DNA of 21,158 bases, from contig JADJQS010000005.1 in NCBI GenBank assembly GCA_016712635.1, positions 1 through 21,158 on the forward strand, given 5' to 3'. How positions within the stretch are numbered: position 1 is the stretch's first letter; every line of letters begins with the position of its first letter. Made by a program: the position numbers and the translations under genes. Source of the stretch: Gammaproteobacteria bacterium. Its GTDB lineage: Bacteria; Pseudomonadota; Gammaproteobacteria; SZUA-140. Below, piece after piece: positions 16,801 through 21,158 of this stretch. The notes beneath the pieces are model-generated. The model ran no database searches and was not told where the DNA came from. It worked only from the letters and a program-made list of their open reading frames with translations.

Positions 16801-16967
16801 AGGCCTCGTGGGATGGCTACGTGGCGAACCCTGAAAATCAGGTCGTGGCCTACCAGATCTCGGGTCTGCCCTCAGGCCAGCACACCATTACGCTGCGTAA
16901 CACTAGGAACAAAAATCTGCTGTCAGCCGCCTCGTACATGCACGTGGACTGGTTTCAAATAGAATAA
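13831..16967 (+). CDS. secreted DUF4038/GH140-like glycoside hydrolase with inserted module and C-terminal repeat domains (frame-broken)
   Basis: The signal peptide is MRKLLIALTAVISFPSSALP. The catalytic barrel opens with DSSGRHLYNKATG, EPFFWLGDTAWSLFGR and GFNVISIGNLFPNY, typical of DUF4038 (apiosidase-like GH140). It resumes at INRPNEAYFSYLDWIIDTA, GLYVSIRGLGQ, NLIFSGGQD, IIMTWHPAGG and PTFFGESVYEG. The Asp of GGQD and the Glu of FGES are the likely catalytic pair. Between these parts (about 14160-14640) sits a beta-sandwich-like module (TSYSWTDG, GYMFSLPADATTRTLRLYVG, RITATVTDGSTAPY, NIQAATL). After the barrel come the usual companion domain (FIYFPRSDMSAAINLRPFSG, AWWYNPRDGRVYN, DWVLVLDD), a DPGTDP linker and two tandem repeat domains of about 125 residues. 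Total is about 1045 residues. Breaks lie at about 13908, 13945 and 14280, plus a 13-bp duplication at about 16116. The substrate is unknown, perhaps the locus polysaccharide. Confidence 0.8.
15974..16170 (+). repeat. 36-bp tandem repeat encoding an Asp-Pro-Thr linker
   Basis: Three nearly identical 36-bp units run 15974-16009, 16010-16045 and 16046-16081. Each begins ACTGACCC or ACAGACCC and encodes twelve residues of the type TDPGTDPGTDPS. A fourth unit from 16082 carries 13 extra bases (GGTACGGATCCAT repeated, about 16103-16128), and a partial fifth follows. The extra 13 bases shift the frame, so the downstream domains are out of frame with the catalytic part in this sequence. Confidence 0.9.
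16201..16964 (+). repeat. two tandem C-terminal beta-sandwich-type domains (internal duplication)
   Basis: Two copies of one domain lie about 390 bp apart, at roughly 16201-16583 and 16591-16964. Both read DxTDDxIxYxGxxTHxIxSGAGQ, GTMAVTxDRQATASLTFNGT, GIRxYSxKGPG, EIYxDxVxQxSWDGY, GxHTITxRNTxNKNxLSAAxYM, VDWFxxx. DNA identity is high over long stretches (for example GATCGCCAGGCGAC in both), indicating a recent duplication. The pattern resembles substrate-binding modules of secreted bacterial polysaccharidases; binding of a glycan is inference. Confidence 0.75.
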
Positions 16968-16990
16968 ACGCGCGAAAGGGGACCGCAAAC

Positions 16991-17025
16991 GGGGACAGAT
17001 TTGAAATCTGTCCCCGTTTTTTTTT
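16991..17025 (+). terminator. intrinsic terminator made from a GGGGACAGATTT repeat
   Basis: GGGGACAGATTT-G-AAATCTGTCCCC (16991-17015) forms a perfect 12-bp stem and is followed by G and nine T residues. It sits 24 bp after the hydrolase stop and before the convergent yjbH stop, so it suits plus-strand termination. The stem sequence is the same as the dispersed repeat clustered at 19164-19410. A degenerate extra half (AATAAATCTGTCC) lies at 17035-17047. Confidence 0.85.
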
Positions 17026-17083
17026 CGTCCGCTGAATAAATCTGTCCTTCACCAGGAATACTGTCCTGAATCAGCAGTCCCCG

Positions 17084-19159
17084 TCATTTCATCGGCAGGG
17101 GACTCAAGTCGTCCGACATTGCACCTCGCTCCATCAGCCGATACAGATCGTCCGGCGGCACCACCATCTCGCCCACGTCACGCATCCAGGGGGACAGCGA
17201 GAGCCGCGCCGTTTCCCGGGTATCCATGGTCAGCATGGAACTGAGCGGGATTGTCAGATATACGCCCTTGTCGCGGTAGGGATCGTCCGGGCTGCCCGGA
17301 CCGGTGATATCGTGACCGTTGGTTATGCTGTACCACGCCCCGATCTCGACCCCGGAGCGGAAGCGGCGATTCAGCTCGTAGCGGATCCCGTCGTCACGGG
17401 CGAGGAACTGGCCGGCCCGCACCGTCGCCGTCAGGCCGTACCACGGCAGGCGGTAATGACCGGATACAAGCGTGGTCAGCACCGAATAGTCGCGGAAGGC
17501 GAAATTATCGCCCGGCTCGCGCTGCCGCAGCCCGTCCACCATCAGATCAAGCGCCCAGCGGCCATCGCGCGACGGATACAGCAGTTGTCCGCCCGCGCCC
17601 GCGAACATCTCTTCGTAATAACCCGCGGACAGGCGCGCGCTCATCCGCCCCGGTAGATCCAGATACTTGTTGACCAACAGCGAATCGAGCCGCAGACGGC
17701 CGCCCTGTTTGTACTCGGCGACGTCCGAGCGGACATGCGGAAGCAGGCTGTCGGATTGCGCGGAAACGTCGCTGACATCCTCATACAACTGGAGCCGGCC
17801 GGAAGTGGAGAAGAACAAACCGTGCCCGAGGTGTCTGCGGTAGCTGAGCAGCGAAAACACGTCATAATGAAACGCCCGGCCCGGATCCGTGCGGGTGATA
17901 TTGAACAGAAATCGCAGGTTGAACGGGTTTAGCTGGAACTCGTCCTGATCGTGGCGCCCGTCGTCGTCACCGATGAGATTGATGGCCTGCACAGGCGCTG
18001 CATCCTCCCCGCCCGGGGCGGACTCCAGCCCCCGTGGAGGCGTCAGGCCGGACGGCGTGCGGCGCCTCTTCGATCGCCGCTTCGGCATAAATCACATCGA
18101 CACCGGCCTCCACCTGGTCCCACGACACGGTCCCGGCGAAATATTCCCGCAGCCGAGGGATGTCGCGAAATACATAGGTAACCACGGGTAAGTCGTTCTC
18201 GGTACAGGTGACCGTAACCGATGCCAGATCCTGCGGACCGGCCTGCACCAGGATACGCGCCGCGCGGCTGATGATGCACCGCACAGAGGAGATGCAGGGA
18301 TGGGTGAGGCTGGCGCTGAGCGTCCTGCCGTACAGCATGACGTGCAGATTCCGGAACCCTTCGCTGCGCAGCGCATCCTCGATTGCGCCGCTGTAGCGCG
18401 CATCGACGCGCCAGTCCGCGAGCGGTGCCGGCGGCAGGCTCACCCGGGCAGGCGGCGGCTCGTCGATCTTGGGGATGAACTCCCGCTCCATCAGCGGCAC
18501 CGTCACGTGGATATTGGCGCCAACCTCGCCATCCTGCCAGGAGAGCTGCGTGCCCAGCCAGCCATAGCGGTATTCCAGCGCATAGGTAGCCACACCCGCA
18601 CGCTCCGCCGCACCCGACGATGCAGCCTCGGCGATCGCGGCGGTAGTCGTTGGCGTCGTACTCGACGACGAGGCCCAGGTTCCTGGCCCAGGCAGGCTGA
18701 TAACGCAGGCCGCCGAAGCCGCCGTCGAGCCGGTCGCTGCCGTAGCCCAGCGTGAAGTCGAGTGCGCCGATGCGTTTGCTGAGGGTGACGAACTCCGCCG
18801 AGAACAGGCGGGTGCCGTGAAAATCCTGCGCACCCACCGCCAGTTGCGGGATATGCGCGGTCTCCGGAAACAGGACCAGCTTGGCATCGAAGGCCTTGTC
18901 GCGGAAATTGCCGACGTTGTCCCCCGCCTCGAAGACGGAGATATTGTCGATCGTGGTATAGCGCGCTGACAGTTCCAGCCTCGGCAGCACCGTCGCTGCT
19001 CCACAGCGTCGAATACGGATCGAAATTACTAAAGCCGAGCCGAAACGACCCGTCCCGCTCCAGGCGCGCGTCGGGCATGTTGATCAATCCGGTCTGACCC
19101 AGCACCGCAGGCTCGGCACTCACCTCCCCGGGGAAGACAAGCGCGAGCGCCATGACCAA
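17084..19159 (-). CDS. yjbH: YjbH-family exopolysaccharide outer-membrane protein (frame-broken)
   Basis: This is a large outer-membrane beta-barrel protein of the YjbH/GfcD family used in exopolysaccharide or capsule production. The N-terminus shows GQTGLINMPDARLERDGSF, then RLGFSNFDPYSTLW and LPRLELSARYTTIDN, the family opening. Next come FDAKLVLFPETAHIPQLAVG, FHGTRLFSAEFVTLSKR, FTLGYGSDRLDG, YALEYRYGWLGTQLSWQDG and the mid-region PLMEREFIPKIDEPP. The C-terminal half has NPFNLRFLFNITRTDP, FFSTSGRLQLYEDVSD, YEEMFAGAGGQLLYP and GVYLTIPLSSMLTM. About 690 residues match the usual length. Breaks lie near 19000, 18620 and 18060. The start is odd: only TTG 19157-19159 or ATG 19151-19153 is available, because an in-frame stop is found inside the repeat immediately upstream, so the signal peptide (ALALVFPGEVSA) is short. 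Confidence 0.88.
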
Positions 19160-19163
19160 AATC

Positions 19164-19410
19164 GGGGACAGATTTATTTTCTATAGCGAGAACATGGGGA
19201 CTGAGTAATAAATCTGCCCCCTTCGAGACCTGGGATCCGGGGACAGGTTATTAAATCTGTCCCCTCGGCAGAGAAACCACGGTCTGGAGAGGGGCTCGGA
19301 GACGCACTTGTGGACAGAAAATAAATCTGTCCCCCTTTGCATGCGGTGGGAACAGCCGGGGATGGATTGATTCGCGGGGAACCGGGGGACGAATAAATAA
19401 ATCTGTCCCC
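19164..19410. repeat. cluster of GGGGACAGATTTATTT-type dispersed repeats
   Basis: At least five copies or halves occur in alternating orientation: GGGGACAGATTTATTTT at 19164-19180; AATAAATCTGCCCC at 19207-19220; GGGGACAGGTTATTAAATCTGTCCCC, a full hairpin, at 19239-19264; AAATAAATCTGTCCCC at 19319-19334; and GAATAAATAAATCTGTCCCC at 19391-19410. The same motif makes the terminator at 16991. Such repeats are scattered through many proteobacterial genomes and are, from memory, associated with REP-type tyrosine transposases, none of which is present here. The cluster separates yjbH from the yjbE-like gene. Confidence 0.85.
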
Positions 19411-19422
19411 AATTATCAATTA

Positions 19423-19838
19423 TCAGTGGGAAGGCGTGCTGGAGCTGCCCCCTCCGCCTCCGCCGGCCACGGCGCCCAGCAGAACGGCGATGCCGGCCCC
19501 AATCAGGACCTGCTTCGTCGTCACGGTGCGGGTCGCCCTCTTCACCGACGTCGGCGTCTCCACCGGGATTTGCGCCTGTTGCACTTCGGGTGCGGGCTCC
19601 GGCGCTACCACGGCGGCAGGAGGCTCGACGGCGGAGGTGCGGAGACTTCCGGCGGCGGGACCGGAGCCGCATCCTGCGCCGGTTTCACGATGCCGATGGC
19701 CGCGGCCAGTTGCAGCGGCACGGGGGTCATACCCGCAGTGTCAGCCGCCCCCGGCGACAGGTCCTGTGCATGCACAGCAAGCGGACAGGCCAGCATCAGG
19801 CACAGGCCCAGATTCAGGCTGGATCTTGGCAGAATCAT
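19423..19838 (-). CDS. YjbE-like small secreted protein (one frame break)
   Basis: The start ATG at 19838 has a strong ribosome site (GGGAG, 4-5 nt away). A signal peptide follows (ILPRSSLNLGLCLMLACPLAVHA), then QDLSPGAADTAG, a Pro-rich middle (APVPPPEVSAPPPSS), TSVKRATRTVTTKQ, and a hydrophobic Gly-rich end VLIGAGIAVLLGAVAGGGGG then SSSTPSH. One indel near 19610 splits the gene; the corrected length is about 138 residues. Small secreted proteins ending in a hydrophobic helix plus a Gly and Ser/Thr tail are typical of YjbE/GfcA, which sit beside YjbH in exopolysaccharide loci. Sequence similarity is by layout rather than by strict motif, so the family call is tentative. Confidence 0.6.
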
Positions 19839-19971
19839 GATCTCCCTCTCCCACGGCAGACCCGCGCCCAATTGTCATTGGCGGCAGGCGGACTACTGGA
19901 AATTTCGTCCCTCATCATACCGGCTCGCCCGCGCTCCCGCCACAGGGAGTGGCGCCATACCGCCCGGGACA

Positions 19972-21149
19972 TCAATTATAGGTATGCAGCATTTCCGTAA
20001 TCAGGATGCCGTCCGGTCCGCGCCGCACATGGAACAGGACCTTGCCCTGTACCGTCGTAACGCTCTGATCGCTCTTGAGCACCACGTCGACCTGGAAATC
20101 CCCCTCCCCCTTCAGGCCGTCACCGCGCTTGTCCTGCTCCCAGCGGAGGCGGCTGATGGTGAACTTGCGCGTCTCGCTGATCTGAAACAGCTCGCGATAA
20201 TCCGCGGCAATGCCCGACTTGCTGCTCTGGTCATTTGTCCGCGCATCCTCGGAGAAGAGGCCCACCAGCGTGTCGAGGTCGCCCGCTTCATAGGCCCGGG
20301 AGAACGTCTCCGCGAGGCGATCCAGCTCCTGAATCGTGATGGCTTCGCCGTTGCGCGACGCCTGGACCGGGGCGACACTCGCAATTACTGCTGGATCACT
20401 TGTCTGTACACCATCAACCCTGGGGACAGCAGGCGCGGACGGAGCTATCGACGCCCGGGCAGGAATCTTCGCGGCGGCGTCATCGCGCGGCACGGTCACC
20501 ACCCCGGTATTGCGACAGCGCCCGCCCTCGCCGCGGGTTTGTCCTCGAGCAGTGTCTGGCGCAGGATTCAAGTTTCCTGGACGGCGCGGCGCGCTCGCGA
20601 CAGCCGGAGACTCGACCGGCGGCTTGGCGCTCGCTGCCACGACCGGCTCTGAACGGACCACAGATCCGCCAGCCGCAGGCCGCGCCGGGGAATTCTGCAC
20701 GGTTCTGTTTTCGCCGCCGGCCCCCTGTCCTCCCGGCGGGATCACCGCCGGCTGGCGCGCCTCAGCACGCGATGCGGCCGTATTCGGAGCGCGCCTGTCT
20801 ACTGGCTCATTACCCGTGGAACCGGTCTCGCGCCGGGCATCAGTCGATGAACCTCGTGATACCGCGGGCTTCTTGTCTTCGCCGGCATCGGCCGTCGACG
20901 GATCGGGGATGGCAGCGAAGGGACTGAACACCTCACTCGAAGCCGCCTGCTCCGCCGTATCGCGCATGACGTTGCCGTTGACCGGCGCAGGGATAGAATC
21001 CGTGCCCGCCTCGCCCGATGCCGCCTCCATTTCCTCCCCGGGCATCGATACCGAGTCGGAATCCCCATGAATCGATCCGGCAGGACGATGGCATAGACGC
21101 CAAGCACTATGACCACCGCCGCCAGGATCGCAAACGTGGAACGGTCCAT
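19972..21149 (-). CDS. membrane-anchored protein with low-complexity linker and NTF2-like C-terminal domain
   Basis: The start Met at 21149 opens MDRSTFAILAAVVIVLGVYA, one N-terminal membrane helix, but the frame continues open to the window edge so the true start could be further upstream. One indel near 21055 joins it to the rest. A long Ala/Pro/Ser/Arg-rich linker (about residues 40-265) follows with no recognisable domain. The last 120 residues form an NTF2/SnoaL-like (DUF4440-like) fold by pattern: LDRLAETFSRAYEAGDLDTL then VGLFSEDARTND, YRELFQISETRKFTIS, FQVDVVLKSD and VLFHVRRGPDGILITEMLHTYN. Such domains bind small ligands or act as accessory subunits; no catalytic residue can be named. 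It precedes the yjbE-like and yjbH genes on the same strand and is probably in their operon. Confidence 0.7.
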
Positions 21150-21158
21150 GGACAGGAT

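Overview
The window looks like chromosomal DNA of a GC-rich gammaproteobacterium. The evidence is a diheme c4-type cytochrome, a YjbH/OtnA-type surface polysaccharide export module, and dispersed GGGGACAGATTT repeats. I cannot name the genus. Nearly every gene longer than about 700 bp is broken by small indels, yet the sequence on both sides of each break keeps its family motifs. I read most of these breaks as sequencing or assembly indels rather than true gene decay. Coordinates below therefore span the reconstructed genes.

Layout, left to right. (1) 1-415, minus: the 5' part of a c4-like cytochrome c, cut by the window edge. (2) 743-4358, minus: a Wzz-type chain-length regulator and, upstream of it, a large OtnA/Wza-like SLBB outer-membrane export protein. 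(3) 4582-7471: an HPr-rel-A-type cassette. It has an HprK-related P-loop kinase, an 88-residue peptide with a perfect Tat motif and a Lys/Asp/Asn-rich tail, and a PqqD-like protein, all on minus. A nucleotidyltransferase of the NTP_transf_5 type diverges on plus. (4) 7547-13011, minus: an asparagine-synthetase-like ligase without the glutaminase cysteine, preceded by three shikimate-branch genes. These are a fused GATase-PabB aminodeoxychorismate synthase, a small AroQ-type mutase and a TyrA-like dehydrogenase. Together they match the PapABC route to p-aminophenylalanine, and several substrate-contact residues are changed in the way a 4-amino rather than 4-hydroxy substrate would predict. (5) 13831-16967, plus: a secreted DUF4038/GH140-like glycoside hydrolase with a beta-sandwich-like module inserted in its catalytic domain, an Asp-Pro-Thr repeat linker and two C-terminal repeat domains. 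(6) 17084-21149, minus: YjbH, a YjbE-like small secreted protein and a membrane-anchored protein with an NTF2-like C-terminus. A repeat cluster lies between yjbH and the yjbE-like gene.

Working hypothesis (inference): this is an exopolysaccharide or cell-surface locus carrying an unusual accessory block. The block could make p-aminophenylalanine and join it through an amide, using the glutaminase-dead asparagine synthetase homologue, to a surface glycan or a peptide. The HprK/PqqD/nucleotidyltransferase/Tat-peptide cassette beside it looks like a peptide-modification system. Whether the two blocks work together cannot be decided from sequence alone.
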